A stretch of DNA of 64,000 bases from NCBI GenBank assembly GCA_021772915.1, contig JAJFLB010000031.1, positions 1 to 64,000 on the forward strand, read 5' to 3'. Position 1 is the first letter of the stretch. The number at the start of each line of letters is the position of its first letter. This document shows positions 41,347 through 51,654 of the stretch, in pieces. A program made the position numbers and the translations under genes. This DNA is from Gammaproteobacteria bacterium. Lineage in GTDB: Bacteria; Pseudomonadota; Gammaproteobacteria; Xanthomonadales; SZUA-36. The notes beneath the pieces were generated by a model, which had not been told where the DNA came from, did not search any database, and saw only the letters and a list, made by a program, of their open reading frames with translations.

Positions 41347-42702
41347 ATGGGAACCAAGAAACCACCAACACCTGACACGGACACCATCTGTGCCATAGCG
41401 ACCCCTCTCGGTGTAGGCGGGATTGGAATCATCCGTGTTTCCGGCCCACTTTGCACAACCATTGCAGAGCAGTTACTGGACGTTACGCTGACTCCCCGAC
41501 GCGTGTTTTTCGCGCGATTTCTGGATGATCATGGTTCGACTATTGACTCGGGCGTTGCTTTGTTGTTCGCGGCACCGGCCTCTTTTACCGGCGAAGACGT
41601 ATTGGAATTGCAGGCTCATGGGGGACCGCTGATCCTACAACTACTGATGACACGTGTGCTTGAATTGGGTGCGCGTCCGGCACGTCCCGGGGAGTTTTCG
41701 GAACGGGCATTTCTGAATAACAAACTCGATCTTGCTCAGGCGGAGGCTATCGCTGACTTAATTGAATCAGGTACAGAGGCCGCTGCGCGCGCGGCACAAC
41801 GGTCACTGGAAGGTGTTTTCTCCAACCGGGTCAACCTGCTGCTGGCAGAATTAACGTCCCTGCGGGTATTTATTGAGGCATCACTGGACTTTGCAGAGGA
41901 AGAAATCGACTTCCTGGCTGACAGCGATACACACCAGCGCCTGGAACAGACAATCCAAACCACCCGTCTGTTGCTGGACGAAGCCCGGCAAGGACGCTTA
42001 TTGCGCGACGGTATCACCATTGCCATTGTCGGACCGCCTAACGTGGGCAAGTCAAGCCTGCTCAATATACTGGCTGGGACGGATACCGCCATTGTGACAG
42101 ACATACCGGGCACTACCCGGGACGTGCTGCGCGAATCCATTTCAATAGAGGGCATACCGGTTCACTTTGCCGATACCGCAGGGTTACGGGACGCGACGGA
42201 CGTGATTGAAGCAGAAGGCGTCAAGCGGGCGAGGGCAGCCGTAGAGGGGTCAGACCTGGTGTTGCTGGTACTCGACTTGAGTGATCCAGGAGATTCAGCG
42301 CAACGACGGGCCCTGGAGCTGCCACCCGGCATTCGTTGTATCCAGGTATGGAACAAAATGGATATCGCAGCAGGTCATAATACAGACCAGGTAAACCAAG
42401 TAAACATATCGGCTAAAACCGGCGAGGGCATTGAAACACTGAAAACCATGATTCGTGACGCCGCCGGCCTCAGTGCGAGTCACGAAGGTGTTTTTTCAGC
42501 CAGGAAAAGACACCTGGACGCACTGCGCCGCACACAGCAGCACCTGCAGACAGGGAAAACCCAACTCGGTGAGCACGCGGCACCGGAGTTGCTGGCAGAA
42601 GAACTGCGGTTTGCCCATAAGGCCCTTGGGGAGATTACCGGCGCATTTTTGCCAGACGAGCTGCTTGGGGCTATTTTTGCCAGCTTTTGTATTGGGAAAT
42701 AG
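41347..42702 (+). CDS. mnmE: tRNA modification GTPase MnmE/TrmE
   Basis: DTICAIATPLGVGGIGIIRVSGP; VGPPNVGKSSLLNILAG; C-terminal FCIGK. Confidence 0.97.
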   Translation: MGTKKPPTPDTDTICAIATPLGVGGIGIIRVSGPLCTTIAEQLLDVTLTPRRVFFARFLDDHGSTIDSGVALLFAAPASFTGEDVLELQAHGGPLILQLLMTRVLELGARPARPGEFSERAFLNNKLDLAQAEAIADLIESGTEAAARAAQRSLEGVFSNRVNLLLAELTSLRVFIEASLDFAEEEIDFLADSDTHQRLEQTIQTTRLLLDEARQGRLLRDGITIAIVGPPNVGKSSLLNILAGTDTAIVTDIPGTTRDVLRESISIEGIPVHFADTAGLRDATDVIEAEGVKRARAAVEGSDLVLLVLDLSDPGDSAQRRALELPPGIRCIQVWNKMDIAAGHNTDQVNQVNISAKTGEGIETLKTMIRDAAGLSASHEGVFSARKRHLDALRRTQQHLQTGKTQLGEHAAPELLAEELRFAHKALGEITGAFLPDELLGAIFASFCIGK

Positions 42703-42759
42703 GATTAAGGTCAGTATGACCTCGTCGGATCACCAGCCCGCGTAATGCAAGAGGTGGGC

Positions 42760-43020
42760 CAGCCCGCATATTTCACCAGTATCCTGGATGATGGCGCCGG
42801 CCAGATGCGACTGGATGCCGAGCTGGACTGAAGGCCATAGCCGTAGCTATGGTCTGATGGAAGCTCAAGTTCAGGCGTATATGGACAAGCCAGGGGCGGG
42901 ATAGGTATTGGGCCGGGTACAAAGTGTACCTTGGGGTTTGTTTGCAAATATGTCATTTAAGTCAACTGATTCATTTGCTTGCGGTGAGGCCCATTACCGG
43001 CTGGTGAAATATGCGGGCTA
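42760..43020. mobile_element. MITE-like element copy 2 (~261 bp)
   Basis: agcccgcatatttcaccag (42761) / ctggtgaaatatgcgggct (to 43019), perfect 19 bp inverted repeat; internal homology to 28724-29026. Confidence 0.85.
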
Positions 43021-43245
43021 GGCAGGTTTGCGTAATACAAACCGGTAAACGCCGGCCTCTTCACCCTGCTCTAACAGTTCATTGCCGGTGGTTCGGCAAA
43101 ATGCCGCGAAATCGGCCACCGAACCGGCGTCAGTTGCAAGTATTTCCAGCGTGCCGCCTTCGGGTACGGTCTTGAGGGCTTTTTTTGCTTTCAAAATGGG
43201 CAATGGGCAGTTGAGGCCCTTTGCGTCGAGTAATTGGTCGGCCAT
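43018..43245 (-). CDS. tusA: TusA-family sulfur carrier protein
   Basis: LLDAKGLNCPLPILKAKKALKTVPEGGTLEILATD, CPxP motif. Confidence 0.93.
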   Translation of the reverse strand: MADQLLDAKGLNCPLPILKAKKALKTVPEGGTLEILATDAGSVADFAAFCRTTGNELLEQGEEAGVYRFVLRKPA

Positions 43246-43282
43246 GATAGTTTCCTTTTGGCAGCTTTATAAAACGAAGCGA

Positions 43283-43777
43283 TCAGATGAACAGATTGAT
43301 ATGGCTTTGGGTCGCAACCTCGACATAAGTTGCCGCACCACCCAACTCAGGGCCGTCAATCATTTCATCAAATGAATATTCGAACAGATCCATGGTCATC
43401 TGGCATGCGATCATACGAACCTCGGCCTCAAGGGCAAATTCACGCAACTCTTCAATGGTCGCGACACCCTTCTTGGACATGAGGTTTTTCATCATTTTTG
43501 AGGCTGCGGCGTCAATACCTGGAATGGCAGATACGATATTCGGCATTCCCATGTGCATACCCATCATCGGCATTTTCATGGCCGGATTACCTAACGAGGA
43601 AATTTGCAAATTCAGATCCTTCAAGAGCAATGGCAAGCCGTAAAAGGTAAAAAACATGGTGACATCCAAACCCATGGCTGCCGCGGTGGTGCCGACAATA
43701 AAGGGTGGGTAGGCCCAGTCAAGCGTGCCTTTCGTGACGATAATAGACATGGTATTGGGGTCAATATTGTTGCTCAT
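43283..43777 (-). CDS. DsrE2-like sulfur-trafficking protein (DsrE/DsrF/DrsH-like)
   Basis: IIVTKGTLDWAYPPFIVGTTAAAMGLDVTMFFTFYGL...MIACQMTMDLF...IDGPELGGAATYVE. Confidence 0.88.
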   Translation of the reverse strand: MSNNIDPNTMSIIVTKGTLDWAYPPFIVGTTAAAMGLDVTMFFTFYGLPLLLKDLNLQISSLGNPAMKMPMMGMHMGMPNIVSAIPGIDAAASKMMKNLMSKKGVATIEELREFALEAEVRMIACQMTMDLFEYSFDEMIDGPELGGAATYVEVATQSHINLFI

Positions 43778-44047
43778 GAGTGGTCCATTTAATAAGGTAA
43801 AACCTTCTTTTGTTAGTAGCTTAGGAGTTTCGAGTATATATTAAACTTCGTTTATTAGGGAAATCGAATATTCAATGCAACAGGCAAAAATACTGGTCGG
43901 AATTTTGTGCCAACACGACGTATGAGACCCGGTAAGTTGCAATCTGCCTTCACAAGGCCACTGAGAATAGATCGTAGGTTAGTTGGATTAACCCAACTAT
44001 CCGCCCGGCAGTCTGGAATCCATTTTTGTGGCGGCAATGTGTGGGTG

Positions 44048-44968
44048 CTAGGCGTTTTGTACCAGGATGTCCAACTTTTCAGAACGGACCGTGTTGCGGT
44101 GCAGACCGGCATCTTTCCTCCCATCCAAACCGAAGGCTTTGGCCATCAGCTGGCTGTAGAAGACCACCGGAAGATTGAAGTCAGTACCGAATTTTTTGTT
44201 GATTTCCGCCTGATACATTTCCACGTTGGTTTGGCACAAAGGGCAGGGTGTTGAGATGACGTCAGCCCCGGCATCCTCGGCGGCTTGCAGGATTTCCTTG
44301 ATCAGGTGAAGGGTTTTCTCCGGGGAAATAACCGAGATCGAACCACCACAGCAACTGGTCTTGACATTGAAGTCCACCGCTTCGGCCCCACAGGCCTCGG
44401 CAAATTGATCGAGAAACTCAGGGTCATCAAAGGTATCGTAATTGCCGCCTGATTCCGTGTTGGCAAAGGGCCGAACAGTCTGGCAGCCAACGTAGCCCGC
44501 CACTTTAAGCCCATCCAGAGGCTGGGTCACTCGCTCCTTGATTTTGTCGATACCAACCTCGTTGACGATAACTTCGCAGGCATGGCGGACCTGCAAACTG
44601 GCCTCGTAGGACAAATCGGCAACCGCCAAAGACTCATTTACTTTGTTTTGCAGGGCGACGTCGGCCTTGATTCTCTCATTTGCCCCGTGGGTGTTCAGAT
44701 AACAAGCAGCGCAACCCGTAATCACATCGGTTGCATGCTGGGTCTCCGCCTTCGCCAGGTTGCGTCCGGTCAGTGCTGTTGTTGGCAATGGCCCCCCGCC
44801 GATATTGCCAACTGAGGCCCCGCAACAATTCCAGTCGTCCAGTTCCTCCATTTCAAGCCCGAGCTCCGGGATGATTGCACGCAGGGACTCATCGAGGTGT
44901 TTGGAGCTGCCCTGGGAGCTACACCCGGGGTAATAAACGTATTTTTTCCTGGCGTCTTTGCTGTTCAT
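44048..44968 (-). CDS. hdrB: Heterodisulfide reductase subunit B-like (two CCG domains)
   Basis: YYPGCSSQG...WNCCGAS...GCAACY and VGCQTVRP...SCCGGS...CPLCQTN. Confidence 0.93.
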   Translation of the reverse strand: MNSKDARKKYVYYPGCSSQGSSKHLDESLRAIIPELGLEMEELDDWNCCGASVGNIGGGPLPTTALTGRNLAKAETQHATDVITGCAACYLNTHGANERIKADVALQNKVNESLAVADLSYEASLQVRHACEVIVNEVGIDKIKERVTQPLDGLKVAGYVGCQTVRPFANTESGGNYDTFDDPEFLDQFAEACGAEAVDFNVKTSCCGGSISVISPEKTLHLIKEILQAAEDAGADVISTPCPLCQTNVEMYQAEINKKFGTDFNLPVVFYSQLMAKAFGLDGRKDAGLHRNTVRSEKLDILVQNA

Positions 44969-45582
44969 GATTTGTCTTCACCCAATTGATCACGGGCTTC
45001 TATTTCAGCGGCCTTTTCCAGTATTGCCTGCAGACCACCGGTGTCTGAAACTTTGTGCGGAAGACCCAGGTGCATACGCCCTTTCAGAATCAGATCCAGG
45101 GCAATCTTCAGATTTCCCAGGCCCCTTTTAATGCCTTCGGCCAAACCAAAGGAAAAATAGAACTTTGCGGTCACCAGTCTTTCGTCTGTTCTGCCGAAAT
45201 GCGTAACGCTCCACCAGAAAGAACGCGCAAAGCGACTGGTTACCACCTCATCGGCATAACCTAGGGAAACGGCCTTGGCTGCCAGACCCTGTACGATGGA
45301 GGTGACCGGAATACCACGGGGGCAGCGGACGGTACAACGGTAACAGGAGGTACAGTTCCACAGGGTATTGGAACGCAATACGGTATCCTTCATGCCCGCC
45401 CTGATCATCATGATGAGCTTGCGTGGACCGTGGTCCATGTCAGTACCAATCGGGCAAGATCCCGAGCAAGCCCCGCATTGCATACACATCGACAACTGGT
45501 CACCGCCCTTGACGTTTTCATAGACCCACCTGGCAAAACCAAGGTCGTATTTCTGGCTGCTGTCGGGTAACGGTGTTGCCAC
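44965..45582 (-). CDS. hdrC: Heterodisulfide reductase subunit C-like ferredoxin
   Basis: CMQCGACSGSCPIG and CTSCYRCTVRCPRG. Confidence 0.92.
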   Translation of the reverse strand: MATPLPDSSQKYDLGFARWVYENVKGGDQLSMCMQCGACSGSCPIGTDMDHGPRKLIMMIRAGMKDTVLRSNTLWNCTSCYRCTVRCPRGIPVTSIVQGLAAKAVSLGYADEVVTSRFARSFWWSVTHFGRTDERLVTAKFYFSFGLAEGIKRGLGNLKIALDLILKGRMHLGLPHKVSDTGGLQAILEKAAEIEARDQLGEDKS

Positions 45583-45584
45583 GT

Positions 45585-47903
45585 CTAAAACCCCTTGAAT
45601 GGGTTAAACCCGATTGCTTCGATCGTTTCAACAAAGCCGTTAATAACCTCGGGAATGCGACCCGAGTCAGCGATTGAAACCTCTTCCAGGGTCACTCGTT
45701 CCTCTTCCAGCATCAGGCTCTTCAGGGTTTCGCCGACTTTGGACAAACGCTCCTTGGCTAGACCACTGCCTTTGATGTAATGGCACTGGTAGTCGTCACC
45801 AGACTTGCAGCCCATCAGCATGATGCCGTCAAAGCCCTTTTCAAGCGCGGTCGAAATCCACAACAAATTAATCGATCCCAGGCAGCGGACAGGAATAATA
45901 CGAACAAAGGCGCTGTATTGATAACGATTTAAGCCGGCCATATCCAACGCTGGATAAGCATCATTCTCGCAGGCGAAGATCAGAATTCGGGGCTTTTCCG
46001 AAAACTCGTCCGGTACCTCAATGGCGGCAATCATCTCGCTGACCATATGTGGGCTGTAGTTGTCGAAACTGATAGTGCGCACGGGGCAGGCGCCCATACA
46101 GGTACCACAGCGACGGCAACGCGACTCAATCAATATGGGGAATTGCCTTTCATCCTCTTCGATCGCTCCAAATGGACATTCAATCGTGCAACGGCGGCAC
46201 TTGGTGCAGATATCCAGGCCAAATTTAGGGAAAGACAGGTCTCCCACACGCGGGTGCATGGCCGCCCCTCGAGCCGCTCCCTCGATCGCCTGAATGGCTT
46301 TAAGTGCCGCACCCGCCGCATCCTCTGCTGCTTCCGCCATATTCATCGGTCGACGTACCGGTCCACAGGTATAAATGCCGGTTCTGCGGGTTTCATAAGG
46401 GAAGCAAAGATAGTGCGAGTCGGAAAACCCGTCGGTCAGAATCGGGATATGAGGTCCCTGCACGTATTGTAAATTGAGTAAGGCCCCTCCCGGCAAGACC
46501 GGCTCTGCTGCGGCCCCTCCATTGACAGCTTCCGTATTCTCACCGGGTTCAGATTTGGATTTATCGTCATTATTGTCAATAACCCGAATGGCCAGCGGCA
46601 GAGGTGCATTCGGGTTGACATCGCTGACCAGTTGATCGGCCCCGGTTTCGGCCGGATCAATATGAGGGTTGGTTGAATTGGGCACCATCCCCGTGGCCAG
46701 AACGACCAGGTCGGGGTTCTGCAGGCTTACCTCTTCACCCAGAAGCATATCGTCATACACCAACCCGAGATCCGCAGACACGCTACGCACCTTGCCCTTG
46801 ATAAATACAATGCCGGCTTCCTGGGCCTGCCGATAAAACTCTTCCGCCGTACCGGGAGTACGCAGCTCCTGGAAGAGGATATAGACATTGGCACCGGGGT
46901 CAGCCCGGATTATCTGGAGCGCCTGTTTAATCGAAACCCCGCAGCAAACTGATGAACAGTAAGGCAGGTGATCGGGATCAAGCGAGCCAGCGCATTGTAC
47001 AAATACGACAGTCTTGGCTGGTTTGTCATCTGACTTGCGTTGCAATGGTCCCTCACCCAGCATCTCCTCAAGCTCAACCCCGGTGACAACGTCAGTGCTC
47101 TGACCGTAGCCCAGATGACTGAGTTTGCCGGCGTCATAGGGACGCCAGCCAGTGGCGACTACGATGGCGCCGACATGCTCCGTTCGTGATTCATCACCCA
47201 GCTCAATGGTTACGGTGAATTTTCCGGGGCCACCCTCGGTTTTTGTCACGAGGGCACCGGTAAGGATCGTAATAGCGGGTTCCGCCTCGGTTGCCGCAAT
47301 CAGTTCGTCAGTGCTGTTAGCCTGGGGGTCGCGATACGGTGGCAGGTGGGGCATGGTTTTTGACCATTTGTTGGCCCAACCACCCACATGATCTTGCTGC
47401 TCGACCAGTAAAACCTCATATCCGGTCCTGGCGGCCTCTAGCGCAGCCGTCAATCCAGTTGTGCCAGCACCTAAAACCAGCAGGGTCCGGCTGTATTCAC
47501 CTTCCGGTTCAGCGCTTGCAGGTAAAGTCTCAGTCGCCTGTGCGATGGCCATGCGCAAGTTGTCGTCGGCCAGCATCTGCGTGTCTTCTTCGCCCGCAGG
47601 TTGTGACCACGCGACCTGCTCTCGCAGGTTAGCGCGCACTGCCGTGGCGCCATCGAAGGTAAACCGATCTGTCATCGCTCGGGGGGAACAGGCGGCAACA
47701 ATCGGCTGATTTACATCACCTCCGACAAGGTCGGCATCGATGAGTGCGCGTCCTTCATTACTACACAGGAAATCATGCCGGCGGCATATCGGTACTTTAA
47801 GTTCGGTACTGGCTATCTGCTCAAGCGCGTCGACAGAAACTGCGTCACCGATACCACAACCCTGACACAGGTATACACCGGTTCTTGTGATGTAGTCGCT
47901 CAT
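45585..47903 (-). CDS. qmoB: QmoB-like: HdrA-type flavoprotein with ferredoxin and C-terminal MvhD domain
   Basis: FAD motif LVLGAGTTGLTAALEAARTGYEVLLVE; CTKCRRCTIECPFG...CRRCGTCMGACPV; MvhD-like RIIPVRCLGSINLLWISTALEKGFDGIMLMGCKSGDDYQCHYIKGS. Confidence 0.88.
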   Translation of the reverse strand: MSDYITRTGVYLCQGCGIGDAVSVDALEQIASTELKVPICRRHDFLCSNEGRALIDADLVGGDVNQPIVAACSPRAMTDRFTFDGATAVRANLREQVAWSQPAGEEDTQMLADDNLRMAIAQATETLPASAEPEGEYSRTLLVLGAGTTGLTAALEAARTGYEVLLVEQQDHVGGWANKWSKTMPHLPPYRDPQANSTDELIAATEAEPAITILTGALVTKTEGGPGKFTVTIELGDESRTEHVGAIVVATGWRPYDAGKLSHLGYGQSTDVVTGVELEEMLGEGPLQRKSDDKPAKTVVFVQCAGSLDPDHLPYCSSVCCGVSIKQALQIIRADPGANVYILFQELRTPGTAEEFYRQAQEAGIVFIKGKVRSVSADLGLVYDDMLLGEEVSLQNPDLVVLATGMVPNSTNPHIDPAETGADQLVSDVNPNAPLPLAIRVIDNNDDKSKSEPGENTEAVNGGAAAEPVLPGGALLNLQYVQGPHIPILTDGFSDSHYLCFPYETRRTGIYTCGPVRRPMNMAEAAEDAAGAALKAIQAIEGAARGAAMHPRVGDLSFPKFGLDICTKCRRCTIECPFGAIEEDERQFPILIESRCRRCGTCMGACPVRTISFDNYSPHMVSEMIAAIEVPDEFSEKPRILIFACENDAYPALDMAGLNRYQYSAFVRIIPVRCLGSINLLWISTALEKGFDGIMLMGCKSGDDYQCHYIKGSGLAKERLSKVGETLKSLMLEEERVTLEEVSIADSGRIPEVINGFVETIEAIGFNPFKGF

Positions 47904-49216
47904 CCCGTACTTGCCCCGGGGCTAACGGTACGGATCGCCTGGATCGCCCTTAATGCTGCCGCGGTGGCTGATTGAACTGACATGGAAACATCCAGAGGCC
48001 CGCCACTCACACCCGCTGCGGACATACCGGGTTCATCACCGGGCAGCGGTACGATAAAACCATAATCATCCCGGTTTCCCATCTGCACGGAGGTGGTATC
48101 TGACAACGCGGTGGGCTCCATACCGAGCGCCAGCACCACCAGGTCATAGGGCCTGGCGTAGATTTCCCGACTCAATGTATCCTCGCCACATATAACCGGT
48201 GTGCCATCGTCCTCAAGCTCGATATGTCCCGGCTTGGACTTGACGAAATTGATCTGCGGGTCAGCACTTACACGCTGGTAAAAAGCTTCCAGTTTGTCGT
48301 GTGCGCGAATGTCGATATAGTAAATATCGATAGCCGCATCTGGATACTGTTCGCGTACATAAACGGCATGCTTCATTGAAGCAAGACAGCAAATCCGTGA
48401 GCAGTAGGGCAGGTGATTGGTGTCGCGGGAACCGGCGCACTGGATCAACGCAACACGTTTCGCCGGTTTCCCATTTGAGGGGCGCAGGATTTTACCGCCG
48501 GTAGGTCCATCGTGAGCTGCAAGACGCTCCATTTCCAGGTTGTTGATAATATCCGGGCTGGCGTCGTATGAATAAGGTGTGATCCTGGTCGCGTCATAAG
48601 GTTTCCATCCGGTTGCCCAGATCACAGCTCCAACCTTGAGGTCAAATACCGTTTCGGTTTCCTCCAGGTCAACTGCACCATATCCACAGGCGTCCCTGAT
48701 TTTTTCTGCATCTGGTGAGCCGATCACTTCTGGAGCGATTACATAGCGTTGCGGATAAGCGTGTTCATGTGGCAAATACGCGGCACTCACCGAGTCCATG
48801 CCATGGTTAAACGGATTTGAAACTTTCACCTTGCTGGCCTTGGCACAGTCGCCGCAAGCGGTACATTTTTCATTGACGAAACGCGGCCGGGTTTTGACCG
48901 AGACCTGATAGTCGCCTACCTGCCCGTTCAAGGACTCAACCCTGGCCATTGTAATGACCTTGATACTTGGGTTGTTCCGGATTCTTTGGTAGTTGATTTC
49001 CAACCCACAGGAGGGATGACAAAGTTTGGGGAAATAGCGATTGAGACTTGCCACCCGTCCTCCCAGGGCCGGGCTTTTTTCCAGCAGGATCACGGCATAG
49101 CCGGTTTCTGCCGCTTCTACTGCGGCCGTGATTCCGGCGATGCCACCGCCTACGACCAGGATGGTTTGACTTGCTGGTCCTTGGTTCAACCTGCCTCTCC
49201 GCTTGCTCAAACTCAC
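47900..49216 (-). CDS. qmoA: QmoA-like HdrA-type flavoprotein
   Basis: ILVVGGGIAGITAAVEAAETGYAVILLEKSPALGGRVASLNRYFPKLCHPSCGLEINYQRIRNN. Confidence 0.9.
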   Translation of the reverse strand: MSLSKRRGRLNQGPASQTILVVGGGIAGITAAVEAAETGYAVILLEKSPALGGRVASLNRYFPKLCHPSCGLEINYQRIRNNPSIKVITMARVESLNGQVGDYQVSVKTRPRFVNEKCTACGDCAKASKVKVSNPFNHGMDSVSAAYLPHEHAYPQRYVIAPEVIGSPDAEKIRDACGYGAVDLEETETVFDLKVGAVIWATGWKPYDATRITPYSYDASPDIINNLEMERLAAHDGPTGGKILRPSNGKPAKRVALIQCAGSRDTNHLPYCSRICCLASMKHAVYVREQYPDAAIDIYYIDIRAHDKLEAFYQRVSADPQINFVKSKPGHIELEDDGTPVICGEDTLSREIYARPYDLVVLALGMEPTALSDTTSVQMGNRDDYGFIVPLPGDEPGMSAAGVSGGPLDVSMSVQSATAAALRAIQAIRTVSPGASTG

Positions 49217-49375
49217 TTTTTCGACGATCCTTGTTAACTTTAGAATCTTACCTGAACACTAATATATTCGATTTTCGTCATATAATCGATGTGGATGAAC
49301 TGAAGTGGCCAGTTACGCGTGATTTTCTAGGCTTTGTGAGCTGTAGCAAAACAACATTGTGAGGAGCAGATAATC

Positions 49376-50554
49376 GTGTCAAAGTTAGTGGAACCACATG
49401 GTGGTGAGGGACTCAAGGCGCTGTTAGAGCCACCGGTAGAGCGGGCAAGGGAACTCAGTCGTGCCGAAGGATTAAAGAAGGTCCCCATGACGAGCCGGGA
49501 AACCTCGGATTTGCTGATGATGGCCATGGGCGCCTACACACCGCTGCAAGGCTTCATGGGGGAGGCAGACTGGCGTGGTGCAAGTGTTGATATGAAACTG
49601 GAAAACGGGGTGTTCTGGCCAATTCCAATTACGCTCTCGTGCAATCAGGATCTCGCAGACCAAATTCACATTGAAGAAGAGGTTGCGCTGGTTGGTGTTG
49701 AAGATGGGGCGGTCATGGCGATCATGCAGGTGACGGAAAAGTACACACCTGACAGAAACCTGGAATGCGAGCATGTTTACCGCACCAGGGACACCGCCCA
49801 TCCGGGGGTGCAAAAGGTTCTGCAGCAAGGTGAGACCAATCTGGCCGGGCCTGTGACCTGTCTGTCCGAAGGCGACTACCCGGAAAAATACCCGGAGCTG
49901 TATATCCGGCCGGCCCAGGCGCGGGCGATGTTCCAGGATAACGGATGGTCACAGGTGGCTGCGTTTCAGACCCGCAATCCGATGCAGCGGGCTCACGAAC
50001 ACCTCGTGAAGATTGCCATAGAGGTCACCGACGGAGTCTTTATACACCAGGTCCTCGGCAAGCTGAAACCCGGGGACATACCGGCTGACGTGCGCACTCA
50101 GGCCATCCAGGCGATGATCGACAATTACTTTGTGCCGGGCACGGTGATCCAGGCGGGTTACCCGATTGAAATGCGTTACGCGGGCCCGCGTGAAGCCTTG
50201 TTGCATGCATTGATTCGTCAGAATTTCGGTTGTTCCCACCTGATTGTAGGGCGTGACCACGCCGGAGTCGGTGATTACTATGGGCCCTTTGATGCCCACC
50301 ATATCTTTGACAGTCTGTGGGTTGGGGCCCTGGAAACGCAAGCCTTGAAAATCGATATTACATTCTTTTGCAACAAGTGCTATGGCATGGCCACCGGCAA
50401 AACCTGCCCCCACGGTGATGAGGATCGGATCCACATTTCAGGCACCGAACAACGGGCCATGCTTTCCCGGCAAACGGACGTACCACTGGAGTTCAGTCGT
50501 CCGGAGGTCATTGAGATTTTGAGAAATTACTATCGCGGACTGGAGGATTGTTGA
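49376..50554 (+). CDS. sat: Sulfate adenylyltransferase (ATP sulfurylase)
   Basis: [55 protein letters not shown]. Confidence 0.96.
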   Translation: MSKLVEPHGGEGLKALLEPPVERARELSRAEGLKKVPMTSRETSDLLMMAMGAYTPLQGFMGEADWRGASVDMKLENGVFWPIPITLSCNQDLADQIHIEEEVALVGVEDGAVMAIMQVTEKYTPDRNLECEHVYRTRDTAHPGVQKVLQQGETNLAGPVTCLSEGDYPEKYPELYIRPAQARAMFQDNGWSQVAAFQTRNPMQRAHEHLVKIAIEVTDGVFIHQVLGKLKPGDIPADVRTQAIQAMIDNYFVPGTVIQAGYPIEMRYAGPREALLHALIRQNFGCSHLIVGRDHAGVGDYYGPFDAHHIFDSLWVGALETQALKIDITFFCNKCYGMATGKTCPHGDEDRIHISGTEQRAMLSRQTDVPLEFSRPEVIEILRNYYRGLEDC

Positions 50555-51045
50555 AGGGGAATGCCCGCTACTTTGTTCGCTCACCCGATGGCCAAGTGAT
50601 CGCGGACTACGACACAGCAGAAGTGGCAGAGCGGGCTGCAATTAAGCTGGGTGAAGATGCACACCTTGTCGATACCCTGGCCCCGGTGTACGTACCAATG
50701 ATCCAACGGGTGGTCGACGGTCAACTGCAAATACTCGGCGTGGGTGGTTGGGGTGCAGATCGACTAAGCCTGGCACAGAACCTGCTGCATGCAATCAAGC
50801 GAAAACAAATCGCGATCGTGCACGCATACTGTGCCAAGGGCGCTGATCCTGATGCATGTGATGAGACGGGTAAACCCGCAATTATCTGGGCAGTGGCGTC
50901 GGGCTGCTCCGAAATCGTCCAGTTTCTGCTTGAGCGCGGTGCCAATCCCGCGGCGACCGACCCCGAAGGGGTAGCCGCGCTTGGCTTGGCCACCGCACGT
51001 GGGGAAACAGAGATTATCGACGTCCTGCTCAATACACTACCTTAA
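50548..51045 (+). CDS. Ankyrin-repeat protein with uncharacterised N-terminal domain
   Basis: 165 aa; C-terminal ankyrin units [55 protein letters not shown]; translationally overlaps sat. Confidence 0.8.
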   Translation: MLKGNARYFVRSPDGQVIADYDTAEVAERAAIKLGEDAHLVDTLAPVYVPMIQRVVDGQLQILGVGGWGADRLSLAQNLLHAIKRKQIAIVHAYCAKGADPDACDETGKPAIIWAVASGCSEIVQFLLERGANPAATDPEGVAALGLATARGETEIIDVLLNTLP

Positions 51046-51161
51046 CCCCCGTATGGCTGTATGCGCCGGGCAAAAGTGTATTTTACAAAAATTGCATATA
51101 TGCTATTCTCACTGACCCGGAGCGGACGCAAAAACCGCACTGTTGTCAGGGAGCACGCGTA

Positions 51162-51590
51162 ATGCCAACATTCGTTCACACTGAAAAATGCGACGGTTGC
51201 AAAGGTGGTGAAGTCACAGCCTGTGCGTATATCTGTCCGCACGATCTAATGAAACTCGACACCGGGCGCATGAAAGCCTTTAATCAGGAACCAGAGCAAT
51301 GCTGGGAGTGCCAGTGCTGCGTCAAGGCCTGTCCACAACAGGCGATCGAAGTCAGATCTTTTCAGGATTGGGTGCCCATGGGGGGCGCAGCGATCCCGAT
51401 GCGCACGGATTCAGCCATCATGTGGACCATCAAATTCCGGGATGGTGAATTGAAACGATTCAAGTTTCCAATCAGGACAACGCCGGTGGGAACCATTGAC
51501 CCTTACAGCGGCAAACCCGAAGCCGGTGACATCAACAGCCAGTTGTTGTTTACAGAAGCAGGTCGGGAACTTCCCGTAATCGCAAGCTGA
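51162..51590 (+). CDS. aprB: Adenylylsulfate reductase beta subunit
   Basis: MPTFVHTEKCDGCKGGEVTACAYICPHDLMKLD...QCWECQCCVKACPQQAIEVR. Confidence 0.97.
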   Translation: MPTFVHTEKCDGCKGGEVTACAYICPHDLMKLDTGRMKAFNQEPEQCWECQCCVKACPQQAIEVRSFQDWVPMGGAAIPMRTDSAIMWTIKFRDGELKRFKFPIRTTPVGTIDPYSGKPEAGDINSQLLFTEAGRELPVIAS

Positions 51591-51654
51591 GGAAAACCAG
51601 AGATTTGTGAGCGGACGGTGGTCCGATGACACTGTCCGGCAGAAGGAGCAACTA

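Noticed and set aside
43855-44254. ORFs 43855-44124 (-) and 43907-44254 (+)
   Set aside because: Largely antisense to, or in the leader of, hdrB; compositionally non-coding
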